Shown: piece by piece, positions 1 through 8,447 of the stretch
Numbering within the stretch: the stretch's first letter is position 1
Layout: each line of letters starts with the position of its first letter
Source: Tersicoccus mangrovi
GTDB lineage: Bacteria; Actinomycetota; Actinomycetes; Actinomycetales; Micrococcaceae
Direction: 5' to 3'
Assembly (NCBI RefSeq): GCF_036881825.1
Contig: NZ_JBAJMW010000001.1
Location: forward strand, 1-64,000
Length of the DNA stretch: 64,000 bases
Notes under the pieces: model-generated
Told to the model about the DNA's origin: nothing
The model's input: the letters and a program-made list of their open reading frames with translations, nothing else
Databases searched by the model: none
Translations under genes and position numbers: made by a program

Positions 1-75
1 CCCATCGTGCCGACCAGGAGCCCGTTTCCTCACCCCCACCCCACCGTCGGCAACGTCATGACCCACAACACCTAG
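1..75 (+). CDS. C-terminal end of an unidentified protein (partial)
   Basis: The first frame is open from the window edge to a TAG at 73-75. It encodes 24 residues ending in PHPHPTVGNVMTHNT. That is too short to identify. The tail could equally be chance reading of intergenic DNA, so this is listed only as a possible 3' end of a gene that starts outside the window. Confidence 0.25.
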   Translation, partial: PIVPTRSPFPHPHPTVGNVMTHNT

Positions 76-116
76 GCGCGGATGCCACCGCGCCGACGAC
101 ACAGCAGTTCGCCGAG

Positions 117-1532
117 TCAGCGCCGCGCCGCCTCACGCTCGCCGGCGTCGATCGCGGCCAGCCCGCGGTCGGCGACGGCGAGCACGAGGAAGACGGCGGC
201 GGCCACGAGCATCACGAGGCCGAGCCCGTGCAGCCCGGTGGTCGTCGCCTGCCGGCCGAAGACCAGGCCCGCCGTGGAGGAGGCGACCATGGCGCCGAGG
301 TACATGAAGGTGCGCAGCAGCCCGGCCGAGACGCCGACCTTGTCGCGCCGGGCCTGGTGGTAGAGAGCGGTCTGGTTGGACAGGTTGACCAGTCCCTGCG
401 GCAGGCCGAGCATCACGACGACCCCGAGCAGCAGCCAGACGGGGGCGCCGTCGCCGAGCAGGAGGATCATCCCGGCGGCCAGCAGTTGCGCGACGGCACC
501 GACGACCAGCTTGACGCGCACCGTCCCCCGGCGGCCGGCGACCACGGTCGCGACGATGCCGACGGCGAAGGTGGGCAACAGCAGCAGACCGGTGCCCGAC
601 GGGCTGAAGCCGCGCCCCTGCTCGAGCCACTGGGTGAACCCGTAGAGGAAGCAGTAGGAGACGGTGGACGCGACGAGCGACCGGGCGTAGGTCAGCAGCA
701 GCGGCACGTTGCCCGCGAACACGCGGACGTCGATGAACGGCTCGGGCCGGCGCAGCTCCCAGCGGGTGAAGGCGACGCCGGCGACGACAGCGAGGGCCGG
801 CAGCCAGAGCCGGGCCGGGGTCGGGTCCATGAGGAACACGAGCATGCCGAGCAGCAGGGCGGCGAACAGCCCGACGCCGACGGTGTCGAGCCGGGCGGTC
901 CCGTCCCGCATCTGGCCCGCGGCCTGCCGCCCCGGAGGCGTGGCCGGCACGAACAGCCAGCCGAGGACGAGGCTCGCCAGGCCGAGCACGACGTTGACCA
1001 CGAGCGTGCTGCGCCAGCCGCCGATGCCGATCAGCAGCCCCCCGAGGGACGGCCCGACGACGGCGATGGTCTGGGTCGCGACCGAGAGGGCGGCCAGGAC
1101 GCCGCTCGGGCTCGCCATGCCCGTGCGGTCCGCCTCGCCCCGGATCAGCGCCATCGCCGCGGGGTAGCCGGCGCACGTGCCGAGGCCGAGCACGACGCGG
1201 GCGGCGACGAGCACCCAGATGGAGGGCGCGAGGGTGCCGACGACGCCGGCGACGATCGTCAGCACGGCACCGGCCAGGAACAGGCGGCGCGCGCCGTAGA
1301 GGTCCACGAGCCGGCCGACGAGCGGCTGCCCGATGGCGGTCGCGAGGTAGAGGGCGGAGATCAGCCAGGCCGTCTCGGCCGCGGGCGCGCCCAGACCGAC
1401 GCCGATCGGCACGAGGGCGACGGCGATGATCGACGAGTTGACGGGGTTGAGGATCGAGCCGAGCATCATCGGCGCGAGCAGCCGCCGGTCGAACCGGTCG
1501 GTGGGAGCGGGGTGGCGTGCGGTCATGCTCAT
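117..1532 (-). CDS. MFS multidrug efflux transporter
   Basis: A 471-residue integral membrane protein with at least 12 hydrophobic segments. It has the MFS loop signature after helix 2 (GRLVDLYGARRLFLAG, near residues 72-87) and an antiporter-like glycine-rich helix (VVLGLGTCAGYPAAMALIR). The length and central charged loop fit a drug:H+ antiporter that expels small molecules across the cytoplasmic membrane. The start is ATG at 1532, whose A is also the last base of the preceding MarR stop codon (TGATG), so translation should be coupled. A second ATG lies two codons in. Cotranscription with a MarR repressor suggests ligand-induced export. The substrate cannot be told from sequence. Confidence 0.88.
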   Translation of the reverse strand: MSMTARHPAPTDRFDRRLLAPMMLGSILNPVNSSIIAVALVPIGVGLGAPAAETAWLISALYLATAIGQPLVGRLVDLYGARRLFLAGAVLTIVAGVVGTLAPSIWVLVAARVVLGLGTCAGYPAAMALIRGEADRTGMASPSGVLAALSVATQTIAVVGPSLGGLLIGIGGWRSTLVVNVVLGLASLVLGWLFVPATPPGRQAAGQMRDGTARLDTVGVGLFAALLLGMLVFLMDPTPARLWLPALAVVAGVAFTRWELRRPEPFIDVRVFAGNVPLLLTYARSLVASTVSYCFLYGFTQWLEQGRGFSPSGTGLLLLPTFAVGIVATVVAGRRGTVRVKLVVGAVAQLLAAGMILLLGDGAPVWLLLGVVVMLGLPQGLVNLSNQTALYHQARRDKVGVSAGLLRTFMYLGAMVASSTAGLVFGRQATTTGLHGLGLVMLVAAAVFLVLAVADRGLAAIDAGEREAARR

Positions 1533-1978
1533 CAGTCGAGCAGCCGTTCGAGCAGGCCCATGGCGGCGATGATCGACTGGCGCTCGGTCTCGCTGAAGCG
1601 GTCGGCGAGGGCGGTCTCCAGCCACGCCCGCCCGGCGTCGAGCGCGCCCTCGACGCGGTTGCGGCCCTTCTCGGTCGCCTCGAGCAGTTGCCGCCGGCCG
1701 TCGCGCGGGTCCGGGGTGCGCACGATGTACCCGTCGCGGTCGAGGGCGGCGATGGTCACCGCGATGGACTGCGGCGTCACCTTCTCGGCGGCCGCGAGGC
1801 CGCTCGCGGTGGCGGCCTCGTTGCGGGCGATGCGCATGAGGGCCGAGGCCTGGCTCGGCGTCAGGTCGGCCCCGTCGGTGACCGCCATGATGCGGCGGCG
1901 CACCCGGCTCACGGTGGCGCGGACCGCGACGGCGGCCCGGGACGCCGAAGCGGGATGGTCGGTGGTCGTGCCCGTCAT
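1532..1978 (-). CDS. MarR-family transcriptional regulator
   Basis: A 148-residue winged-helix protein. The recognition region is KVTPQSIAVTIAALDRDGYI (about residues 70-89), followed by the basic beta-wing RTPDPRDGRRQLLEAT that is diagnostic of MarR proteins. Flanking helices would form the dimer interface. It is the first gene of a two-gene operon with the MFS pump. A -10-like TAGGCT (minus strand, 1991-1986) ends 7 nt before the ATG and there is no Shine-Dalgarno, so the mRNA is probably leaderless. A perfect 14-bp palindrome sits directly upstream of that -10, which is the expected place for autorepression. The inducer is unknown. Confidence 0.9.
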   Translation of the reverse strand: MTGTTTDHPASASRAAVAVRATVSRVRRRIMAVTDGADLTPSQASALMRIARNEAATASGLAAAEKVTPQSIAVTIAALDRDGYIVRTPDPRDGRRQLLEATEKGRNRVEGALDAGRAWLETALADRFSETERQSIIAAMGLLERLLD

Positions 1979-1985
1979 GATCGTC

Positions 1986-2004
1986 AGCCTACACTGATCA
2001 GTGT
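1986..2004 (-). promoter_or_regulatory. marR promoter -10 with 14-bp operator palindrome
   Basis: ACACTGATCAGTGT at 1991-2004 is a perfect palindrome. On the minus strand it runs straight into TAGGCT (1991-1986), a -10 ending 7 nt before the marR ATG at 1978. A dimeric MarR bound here would block the spacer/-10 of its own promoter. It lies only 47 bp upstream of the divergent isochorismatase-type gene and could affect that gene too. The operator role is inference from position and symmetry. Confidence 0.6.
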
Positions 2005-2050
2005 CACCTGATTATTGCGCTGCGCCGACCTTCGATCCGCAGGAGCCGAC

Positions 2051-2623
2051 ATGACCGATCCCCGCCCCGTTCTGCTCGCCATGGACTTCCAGCACGGCAT
2101 CGTCGAGCGCCTCGGCGACGACGCCGTCCTCGCCGGCGCCCGGAAGGCCGTCGAGGCCGCCCGTGCGGCGTCGATCCCGGTCGTCTGGGTGCGCGTCGCC
2201 TTCCGACCGGGCTATCCGGAGGTGTCCGCGTCGTCGTCGTTCGCCGGCCTGGTCGGCAGCGCCGGGGACGCCATGACGATGGATCACCCCGCCACGGCGA
2301 TCCATGCCGCGCTCGGGCCGCGGGAGGACGAACCCGTCGTCGTCAAGCGACGGATCAGCGCGTTCACGGGCAGCGACCTGGCCGTGGTGCTGCGCGCCGC
2401 CCGGGCGGACACCCTCGTGCTGGCGGGCATCAGCACCAGCGGCGTCGTGCTCTCGACGCTGCGGCAGGCGGCGGACCTGGACTATCGACTCGTGGTGCTC
2501 TCCGACGCGTGCGCGGACCGCGAGGCCGAGGTGCACCGCGTGCTGCTGGAGAAGGTCTTCCCGCGGCAGGCGGAGGTCACGACCGTGGCGGACTGGGCCG
2601 GGACGCTGACGACGGCGCCCTGA
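2051..2623 (+). CDS. isochorismatase-family hydrolase lacking the usual nucleophilic Cys
   Basis: A 190-residue alpha/beta protein of the isochorismatase-like fold. The first catalytic Asp is seen in VLLAMDFQHG (D12) and the Lys in PVVVKRRISAF. At the nucleophile loop most family members have a Cys (T-x-x-C-V). Here the segment is GISTSGVVLSTLRQAADLDY, with Val aligned to the Cys. This pattern defines a recurrent subgroup. Cys-less relatives such as PhzD act by acid/base chemistry on enol-ether substrates, so nicotinamidase-type amide hydrolysis is unlikely. The start is ATG at 2051 with AGGAG at 2041-2045. It is divergent from marR and convergent with the EamA gene. The substrate is unknown. 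Confidence 0.85.
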   Translation: MTDPRPVLLAMDFQHGIVERLGDDAVLAGARKAVEAARAASIPVVWVRVAFRPGYPEVSASSSFAGLVGSAGDAMTMDHPATAIHAALGPREDEPVVVKRRISAFTGSDLAVVLRAARADTLVLAGISTSGVVLSTLRQAADLDYRLVVLSDACADREAEVHRVLLEKVFPRQAEVTTVADWAGTLTTAP

Positions 2624-2653
2624 GGCGCGAGCGGGCGGAACCCGCGCGGTCCG

Positions 2654-3736
2654 TCAGGCGCCCCACCAACGCAGGCGCCAGCGCCGCCCGGTCCGGCCCC
2701 GCCGCTTCCACGTCGCCACCGCCACACCCGTCAGGGCGAGCGCACCGCCGAGCAGGGCGGCGGCCGGCGGCGTCTCCTGCAGCACCAGCCAGGAGAGCAG
2801 CACCACGACGGGCGGCACGGCGTAGGTCGAGGCGGCCGTCCGGCCCGCGCTGGCCCGGGAGAGCGCATAGCCCCACGTCGTGAAGGCGATGGCCGTGGGG
2901 AAGACGCCGAGGTAGACGACGGCGAGCACCGAGGATGTCGGGGCGACCGCCAGGGCGCGTACGAGCTCGGGTGCGAAGGGCAGGCAGGCGAGGGTGCCGG
3001 CGACGCAGCCGAGCACGGTCATGGTGGAGGCGTCGATGCGGCGCAGCAGGCTCTTCTGCAGGGTGGCCGAGCTGCCGTAGACGACCGCCGCGACCAGACC
3101 GAGGACGACGCCGAGCAGGTCGAACCGGCCCGTGGACGTCGAGACGGTGATGACGGCCACCCCGCACAGCGCCACCAGCATCCCCGCGATCAGACGCCGG
3201 GGGAAACCCTCCCCGAGGAACAGGCCCGCGAGCACGGCAACGATCATCGGCGCGAGGTTGACGATCAGTGACGCGGTTCCGGCGTCGACGTGCTGCTCGG
3301 CGGCGTTGAGCGCGATGTTGTAGATCCCGAACCAGGCCACGCCCCAGACGACGACGGCGGCGAGCACGCGTCCGGACGGCCGCGCGCGTGACGGGGCCGC
3401 CGGCATCGTTCCGCCCGCTCCTGCACCGCGCCGGCGACGCGATCGGCGGAACTGGACGGTCAGATGGATGCCGGCGAGGGCGACCGAGCCGACGGCCACC
3501 CGGCCCAGCGTCAGCGGCCCGGGGGCGAAGTCGTGCGCCGCGGCGCGGATGCCGACGAACGCCGACGCCCACAGCAGCACGGTCATCCCGATCGCGGCCC
3601 ACAGCATCCATCCGCCCGAGGAGGAGGGACCGCGGGACGCCCCGCCGGTCGCACCGCTCGTCGCACCATCAGTGGCGTCCCCGGAGGGATCCGTGCGGTC
3701 GGTGCGGTCGGTGCCGCCGGTCGTGGCCTCGGTCAT
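2654..3736 (-). CDS. EamA-family (DMT) transporter
   Basis: A 360-residue membrane protein with ten predicted helices in two EamA repeats. The first repeat holds TVLLWASAFVGIRAAAHDFAPG (about residues 52-73) and the second has VVYLGVFPTAIAFTTWGYAL. This fold exports amino acids or other small metabolites (drug/metabolite superfamily). The first 40 residues are a Thr/Asp/Gly/Ser-rich hydrophilic extension coded by short in-frame repeats (GGTDRTDRTD). TGTGAT on the minus strand (3748-3743) ends 6 nt before the ATG, so the transcript may be leaderless. The gene is convergent with the upstream hydrolase gene with only 30 bp between, where a weak GCGGG/CCCGC hairpin lies at 2631-2645. Confidence 0.85.
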   Translation of the reverse strand: MTEATTGGTDRTDRTDPSGDATDGATSGATGGASRGPSSSGGWMLWAAIGMTVLLWASAFVGIRAAAHDFAPGPLTLGRVAVGSVALAGIHLTVQFRRSRRRRGAGAGGTMPAAPSRARPSGRVLAAVVVWGVAWFGIYNIALNAAEQHVDAGTASLIVNLAPMIVAVLAGLFLGEGFPRRLIAGMLVALCGVAVITVSTSTGRFDLLGVVLGLVAAVVYGSSATLQKSLLRRIDASTMTVLGCVAGTLACLPFAPELVRALAVAPTSSVLAVVYLGVFPTAIAFTTWGYALSRASAGRTAASTYAVPPVVVLLSWLVLQETPPAAALLGGALALTGVAVATWKRRGRTGRRWRLRWWGA

Positions 3737-3900
3737 GGGTCCATCACATCACCGGCCACCGACGGAACCGGCACCGGACGTCACCGAGCCGCCACGAACC
3801 GGCAGCCACCAGTCCGACAGCCGGCGGCGGCGCGCGACGGACCACCGCCCGACGGCTGCCGCGGCGGGTACTGTCGGTGGCCGCCGGTACCGTGAGGACC

Positions 3901-4599
3901 ATGCGCAGCTGGCACCTGCTCCCCCGCGCGGCCTTCGACCTCGAGACCACCGGCCGCGATCCCGCGACGGCCCGGATCGTCTCGGCGTCCGTCGTGGTCG
4001 CGGACGGGAACGGCCGGTTCATCGGCCGGCACGAGTGGCTCGCGGACCCCGGCGTCGAGATCCCCGAGGCCGCCAGCGCGATCCACGGCATCAGGACCGA
4101 GCGGGCGCGGGCCGAGGGGCGTCCGGCGCCCGCCGTCGTCGCCGAGGTGAGCGCCTCCCTGCGGGAACTGTTCGACGCGCGGATCCCGGTCCTGGCGTTC
4201 AATGCCTCCTACGACTTCACCGTGCTGCTGCAGGAGTGCCGCCGCTGGTCGCTGCCGGACCCGCCACGGCCGATGCCCGTCCTCGACCCGTTCCAGATCC
4301 ACCGGGAGCTGGAACGGCGGCTCGAGCCGGGCCGGAAGCGCACGCTGGTCGCCCTGTGCGAGGAGTTCGAGGTGCCGTTGGTGCACGCCCACACGTCAGC
4401 CGCGGACGCGGCAGCGACCCTCGTCCTGGCCGAGGCGATGGCCGGGCGCTGGCCCGAACTGCAGATGCCGGCCCGCTGGCTGCACGACCTGCAGGTCTCC
4501 TGGCTGCAGCACCGCGCCGAGCGACGAGCCGCCCACCTGCGGCGCGAGGGCTGGGCAGAGGCGGACCTGCCGGGCCCGCACCCCTGGCCGGTCGGCTGA
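3901..4599 (+). CDS. DnaQ-like 3'-5' exonuclease (DEDDh)
   Basis: A 232-residue protein of the DnaQ/exonuclease superfamily that would trim DNA or RNA 3' ends with two metal ions. The ExoI motif is FDLETTG (D13, E15), ExoII is NASYDFTVL, and ExoIII is HTSAADAA with the H-x4-D spacing of the DEDDh subclass. It is stand-alone, with no polymerase or GIY-YIG domain. The tail after ExoIII (about 60 residues) is Arg-rich. The start is ATG at 3901. TACCGT at 3888-3893 ends 7 nt upstream, and GAGG lies very close, so a leaderless or minimal leader is likely. The natural substrate (repair, proofreading or RNA) cannot be told. Confidence 0.85.
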   Translation: MRSWHLLPRAAFDLETTGRDPATARIVSASVVVADGNGRFIGRHEWLADPGVEIPEAASAIHGIRTERARAEGRPAPAVVAEVSASLRELFDARIPVLAFNASYDFTVLLQECRRWSLPDPPRPMPVLDPFQIHRELERRLEPGRKRTLVALCEEFEVPLVHAHTSAADAAATLVLAEAMAGRWPELQMPARWLHDLQVSWLQHRAERRAAHLRREGWAEADLPGPHPWPVG

Positions 4600-4631
4600 G
4601 GCGAGGAGGGAGGCCGAACGAGAACGAAGGG

Positions 4632-5393
4632 TCAGAGCACGTCGGAGAGGAACTGGCGCAACCGGTCCGTGCGCGGCTCGCCGAACAGCTGCTGCGGCGT
4701 GCCCGTCTCGACCACGGCGCCGGCGTCCATGAACGTCACGGCGTCGGCGACGGAGCGGGCGAAGCCCATCTCGTGGGTGACGACGACCATCGTCATGCCC
4801 GAGGACGCGAGGTCGCTCATCAGGGCCAGGACGCCCTTGACGAGCTCCGGGTCGAGGGCGGAGGTCGCCTCGTCGAAGAGCATGAGCTCCGGCTCCATGG
4901 CCAGGGCCCGGGCGATCGCCACGCGCTGCTGCTGGCCGCCCGAGAGGGCCGACGGACGGGCACCCACCCGGTGCGCGAGGCCCACGCGGTCGAGCTGGTC
5001 GCGGGCGACGTCCCGCGCCCGATCCTTGTCCATACCGCGCAGCTTGCGCAGGGCCAGGGCGACGTTGTCGCCCACGGTCATGTGCGGGAACAGGTTGAAC
5101 TGCTGGAAGACCATGCCGATCCGCTGCCGGTAGGCGTCCGGGTTGGTGCCCAGGACCGACTCACCGTCCAGGCTGAGGTCGCCCCGGTCCGGCTCGATCA
5201 GCCGGTTCAGCACGCGCAGCAGGGTGGACTTGCCGGACCCGGAGGGCCCGATGACGGCGGTCGTGGTGCCGGCGGGCGCGTCCAGATCGACGCCGCGCAG
5301 CACGTGGTTGTCGCCGAACGACAGGTGGATGCCGGTGGCACGCAGATGGCCGGCGCGGGTGGCGCCGTCGTGCTCGGATGCGGGGGTGGTCAC
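4632..5393 (-). CDS. polar amino-acid ABC importer, ATPase subunit
   Basis: A 253-residue ABC ATPase of the polar amino-acid uptake family (GlnQ/ArtP/TcyC-like). It shows Walker A GPSGSGKST, the Q-loop FQQFNLFPHMTV, signature LSGGQQQR, Walker B LMLFDEATSALDPE (with EA rather than the commoner EP after Asp) and the H-loop VVTHEMGFARS. It powers import with the permease encoded just upstream. The start is GTG at 5393, overlapping the permease stop by 4 nt (GTGA). It is the last gene of a binding protein-permease-ATPase operon. It is convergent with the exonuclease gene with 32 bp between. The specific amino acid is not readable from the ATPase. Confidence 0.93.
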   Translation of the reverse strand: MTTPASEHDGATRAGHLRATGIHLSFGDNHVLRGVDLDAPAGTTTAVIGPSGSGKSTLLRVLNRLIEPDRGDLSLDGESVLGTNPDAYRQRIGMVFQQFNLFPHMTVGDNVALALRKLRGMDKDRARDVARDQLDRVGLAHRVGARPSALSGGQQQRVAIARALAMEPELMLFDEATSALDPELVKGVLALMSDLASSGMTMVVVTHEMGFARSVADAVTFMDAGAVVETGTPQQLFGEPRTDRLRQFLSDVL

Positions 5394-6184
5394 GGCTGTC
5401 CTCCTGGGGTCACACCGGCGGCGCCGGTGGCATCGCTGGTGACGGCGGCGTCGGCGGTCTCGCTCGCGGTCTTCTCGCGCCGTCCCTCACGGAGCCGGTG
5501 GTCGATGACGTTGACGAGGTGGGTCAGCGGGATCGTGAGGACGAGGTAGAGCAGGCCCGCGGCCACCAGCGGCGAGAGGTTGCCGGAGTTGGCCGTGGCG
5601 TCGTTGCCGACCCGGAAGATCTCCCGCTGGCTCGCGAGCAGGCCGAGGAAGAAGATCAGGGACGAGTCCTTGATGAGGGAGATGAACTGGTTGACCAGCG
5701 CGGGCAGCACCCGGCGGACGCCCTGCGGGATGATCACGAGGCGCATCGTCGCGCCGTACGAGAAGCCCAGGGCCCGCGAGGCCTCCATCTGGCCGCGGTC
5801 CACGCTCTGGATGCCGGAACGGAAGATCTCGCCGATGTACGCGGCGGCGAGCAGCGAGAGGGCGAGGATGCCCAGCGGGTAGGGGTTGGTGCTGCCGGTC
5901 ACCTGACGCACGATCGGCCCGAGCCCGATGCCGATCAACAGGATGATGATGACGGCGGGCAGCCCTCGGAAGACGTCGGTGTAGATGCGGGCGAGCCAGC
6001 GGGGAACCGGGTTGCGGGAGATGCCCATCACCGCGAGGACCATGCCGAGCAGGCTGCCGATGATGCCCGACGAGACGGAGAGGATCAGCGTGTTGGGTAG
6101 CCCGACGGTCAGCAGGTCGGGAATGACCTGGGCCATCGCTTGCCCGTTGAAGAAGGTGTCGATCAGCTGCGACCAGGCGTCCAT
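5390..6184 (-). CDS. polar amino-acid ABC importer, permease subunit
   Basis: A 264-residue inner-membrane permease of the HisM/GlnP type, with about five helices. The EAA coupling loop is visible as EASRALGFSYGATMRLVIIPQGVRR split across about residues 133-157. The N-terminal GLPNTLILSVSSGIIGSLLG is typical of the family. A hydrophilic Ala/Thr-rich tail of about 30 residues follows the last helix and is unusual. The start is ATG at 6184, 97 bp after the binding-protein stop. Only one permease gene is present, so the channel is probably a homodimer, unlike the two-permease gluCD system later in the window. Confidence 0.93.
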   Translation of the reverse strand: MDAWSQLIDTFFNGQAMAQVIPDLLTVGLPNTLILSVSSGIIGSLLGMVLAVMGISRNPVPRWLARIYTDVFRGLPAVIIILLIGIGLGPIVRQVTGSTNPYPLGILALSLLAAAYIGEIFRSGIQSVDRGQMEASRALGFSYGATMRLVIIPQGVRRVLPALVNQFISLIKDSSLIFFLGLLASQREIFRVGNDATANSGNLSPLVAAGLLYLVLTIPLTHLVNVIDHRLREGRREKTASETADAAVTSDATGAAGVTPGGQP

Positions 6185-6281
6185 GGGTCTCCCCCTGTCG
6201 GTGTGGCTGGGAAGTCGGGAACCCGCACACGGCGCGGCCGCACGAGAGTGCGACCGCGCCGTGGATGAGCGGGGTGGGGTG

Positions 6282-7211
6282 CTACTTGACGGTGACGGCC
6301 TTGCTGCCGGGCTTCCACGTCTTCGGGGTCTCCCGCTTGGGGTACCACTCCTTGGTCAGCTTGGACCAGGTACCGTCGGCGATGACCCCGTCGAGCCCGG
6401 AGTTCAGCGCGTCGATGAGCGCCTTGTTGTCCTTGTTGACCGCGTAGGCGGTGAAGTTCTGGGTGTTGACGACGCTCTCGGCGATCTTGGTGCCGTCGCC
6501 GTCCTTCACCTGACCCTCCGCCTGCTGCGAGGGGGCCACCCAGGCGTCGATCTGCCCGTTGCGCAGGTTGGCGTACACGGTGTTGTAGTCGTTGAAGCGC
6601 ACGGGCTGCAGGCCGAGGGTGTTGGTCACGTAGTCGTCCTGCACGGTGCCCTGCACGACGCCGATCCGGGTGTCGGACTTCAGGTCGGCGAACTTCTGCA
6701 CCGTGGCGCCGTTCTTGACGACGACGGCCATGTAGCCGAAGTCGTAGCCGTTGGTGAAGCCGACGTTCTGGCGCCGCTTGTCCGTGGTGGAGATCGAGGA
6801 GGACCCGACGTCGAACTGCTTGGTCGCGACCTGGGAGAGCAGGGCGGAGAAGTCGGTGGACGCGAACTCGACCTTCAGGCCCAGCTTGGCGCCGATGGCC
6901 TTGAGCAGCTCGTTGTCGTAGCCGGTGAAGACGCCGTTCTTGATGAAGATGTTCGGCGGCGCGTCAGAGAGCGTGCCGACGCGCAGCGTGCCGTCGGAGA
7001 TGAGGTTCAGCTTCGACTTGTCGATCTTCGCGAGCGGGGTGACGTTCGCCGTCGTGTACTTGTCGGTGTTCTTCTGGTCGCTGCCGGCCAGGGCGTTGGC
7101 GCCGGTGCTGGCGCTCTGGGACGCGCCGCCCGCGCAGGCGCTCAGGCTCACGGCCAGGACGACGGCGGTCATCGCCGTGGTGATGGACTTCAGACGACGG
7201 GGCAGGGCCAC
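6282..7211 (-). CDS. amino-acid ABC importer, substrate-binding lipoprotein
   Basis: A 309-residue extracellular solute-binding protein of family 3. A lipoprotein signal peptide ends in the lipobox LSAC (Cys26), so the mature protein is tethered to the outer face of the membrane. The core has the usual start LISDGTLRVGTLSDAPPN and the ligand segments NELLKAIGAKLGL and DVGSSSISTTDKRR. It is the first gene of the operon, captures the substrate and presents it to the permease. The start is GTG at 7211 with GAGGAG at 7224-7219. Family 3 members bind Gln, Arg, Cys or similar polar amino acids. The exact ligand is not deducible here. Confidence 0.92.
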   Translation of the reverse strand: MALPRRLKSITTAMTAVVLAVSLSACAGGASQSASTGANALAGSDQKNTDKYTTANVTPLAKIDKSKLNLISDGTLRVGTLSDAPPNIFIKNGVFTGYDNELLKAIGAKLGLKVEFASTDFSALLSQVATKQFDVGSSSISTTDKRRQNVGFTNGYDFGYMAVVVKNGATVQKFADLKSDTRIGVVQGTVQDDYVTNTLGLQPVRFNDYNTVYANLRNGQIDAWVAPSQQAEGQVKDGDGTKIAESVVNTQNFTAYAVNKDNKALIDALNSGLDGVIADGTWSKLTKEWYPKRETPKTWKPGSKAVTVK

Positions 7212-7381
7212 GGGTGTCTCCTCGGTGCGAGCGGCGGGACGGGTTCACACCCCGCCGACGGTGGTGATGGCACGACGGCGCGTGCGCTCGGCGGTCCCGC
7301 GGAGGCGGGACGGCAGGGGTCGACCGGCGACCCGCGAGGTCGGCGCGGCGCTGAACCGGCCGACGACATCACTCCAGCGTA
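7212..7381 (-). promoter_or_regulatory. putative promoter and structured leader of the ABC importer operon
   Basis: A -10-like TACGCT lies at 7381-7376 on the minus strand, giving a leader of about 155 nt. Two perfect 7-bp hairpins lie inside it: GTCCCGC/GCGGGAC (7294-7300 with 7305-7311, GGAG tetraloop) and CGGCGGG/CCCGCCG (7232-7238 with 7251-7257), the latter directly before the Shine-Dalgarno. No known riboswitch consensus was recognised. A role in attenuation is possible but unproven. Confidence 0.4.
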
Positions 7382-7424
7382 AGGGCCGCCCAGGGCCGCG
7401 AACGACGATGCACGTCACGCGATG

Positions 7425-8378
7425 TCACTCCGGAGGCGTGCTCTTCGTCACGCCTCGCACCGGCCCCGGAACGCCCACCCGCTCTCCCAGCCACGCGTCG
7501 ATTTGGCCGAGCGCCGCCTGAGCCATCGGCGTCGCGTGCCCGGTGAAACCGTGCGGAGCCGCGGGGTAGACGCGCAGATCGACGGCGACCCCGGCGGCCG
7601 AGAGCCGGGCCGCCATCGCGAGGTTGTCCTCGAGCAGGACGTCGTCGGCCCCCACGATCATCAGCACCGGCGGCAGGCCGCGCAGGTCGGCGAAGAGCGG
7701 GGACAGGTCCGGATCGGTGCGGTCGACCGCGTCGCCCGCGTAGGCGGGGAGGAAGTACTCGTCCGCGATCAGCCGACCGGCCGGCGTGGCGGTTGCGAGA
7801 TCCCACGTGCCGAACTGAAGCACGGCCCCGTCGACGGCGTCGACGCCACGGTCCCGCAGCCGGACGAGCGTCGTCATCGCGAGGGTGGCGCCGGCGGAGA
7901 AGCCGGTGATCGCCAGGCGGGAGGTACCGAAGCGGGCAGCCGCGTGCTCGGCCAGCCAGAGCGCCGCGGCCTCGACATCGTCGGGCGCCGCCGGCCACGG
8001 ATGCTCGGGGGCGAGCCGGTAGTCGACACTGACGACGGCGACGCCGAGGGTATCCACGAGCCGGCGGGCGGCCCGGTCGCTCGCCGCGGCGGAGCCGAGG
8101 AAGAAACCGCCCCCATGGATCTCGAGGAGCACGCCCGCGGGCGGCGCGGAGCGGGGCCGGTGGATGCGCACGGGCACGCGATGGCCGTCCGTACCGACCG
8201 TCACGACCTCCGGCGGAGGGTCGACCACGACCGGGACCGGCGCGGCTGCCCGGGCCCGGCGCAGCTCGGCGAGGTCAGCCGGGCCGCGTCCCGCGGTACG
8301 CCGCGCGTAGAAGGCACGGGTCGGCGCGACGAGCGGCTCCAGACCGGGGTCGATCAGCTCCGTCAGGTCCACGCGCAC
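7425..8378 (-). CDS. alpha/beta hydrolase of the HSL-type esterase family
   Basis: A 317-residue esterase/lipase-like protein. The oxyanion-hole motif HGGGFF (residues 88-93), nucleophile elbow GFSAG (Ser161), acid Asp245 in VGADDVLLED and His276 in AAPHGFTG form a complete catalytic triad in the order of the hormone-sensitive-lipase family (alpha/beta hydrolase fold 3). It probably hydrolyses short-chain esters in the cytoplasm, as no signal peptide is seen. TAGGCT at 8390-8385 on the minus strand ends 6 nt before the GTG start at 8378 without a Shine-Dalgarno, so the mRNA looks leaderless. It lies 213 bp upstream of the ABC importer, with its own promoter. Confidence 0.88.
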   Translation of the reverse strand: MRVDLTELIDPGLEPLVAPTRAFYARRTAGRGPADLAELRRARAAAPVPVVVDPPPEVVTVGTDGHRVPVRIHRPRSAPPAGVLLEIHGGGFFLGSAAASDRAARRLVDTLGVAVVSVDYRLAPEHPWPAAPDDVEAAALWLAEHAAARFGTSRLAITGFSAGATLAMTTLVRLRDRGVDAVDGAVLQFGTWDLATATPAGRLIADEYFLPAYAGDAVDRTDPDLSPLFADLRGLPPVLMIVGADDVLLEDNLAMAARLSAAGVAVDLRVYPAAPHGFTGHATPMAQAALGQIDAWLGERVGVPGPVRGVTKSTPPE

Positions 8379-8447
8379 AGGTGCAGCCTACGAGGGACGC
8401 GCCGGAGGCCCCGGGACACCGCTGTCCGAGGCCTCCGCGGTCGTGTC

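Noticed and set aside
2631..2645. Terminator between the hydrolase and EamA genes.
   Set aside because: The stem is only 5 bp and overlaps common GC-rich sequence, so it was not listed as a feature.
7212..7381. Riboswitch or T-box upstream of the amino-acid ABC operon.
   Set aside because: Only short hairpins are present; none of the conserved T-box, lysine or glutamine element sequences were recognised.
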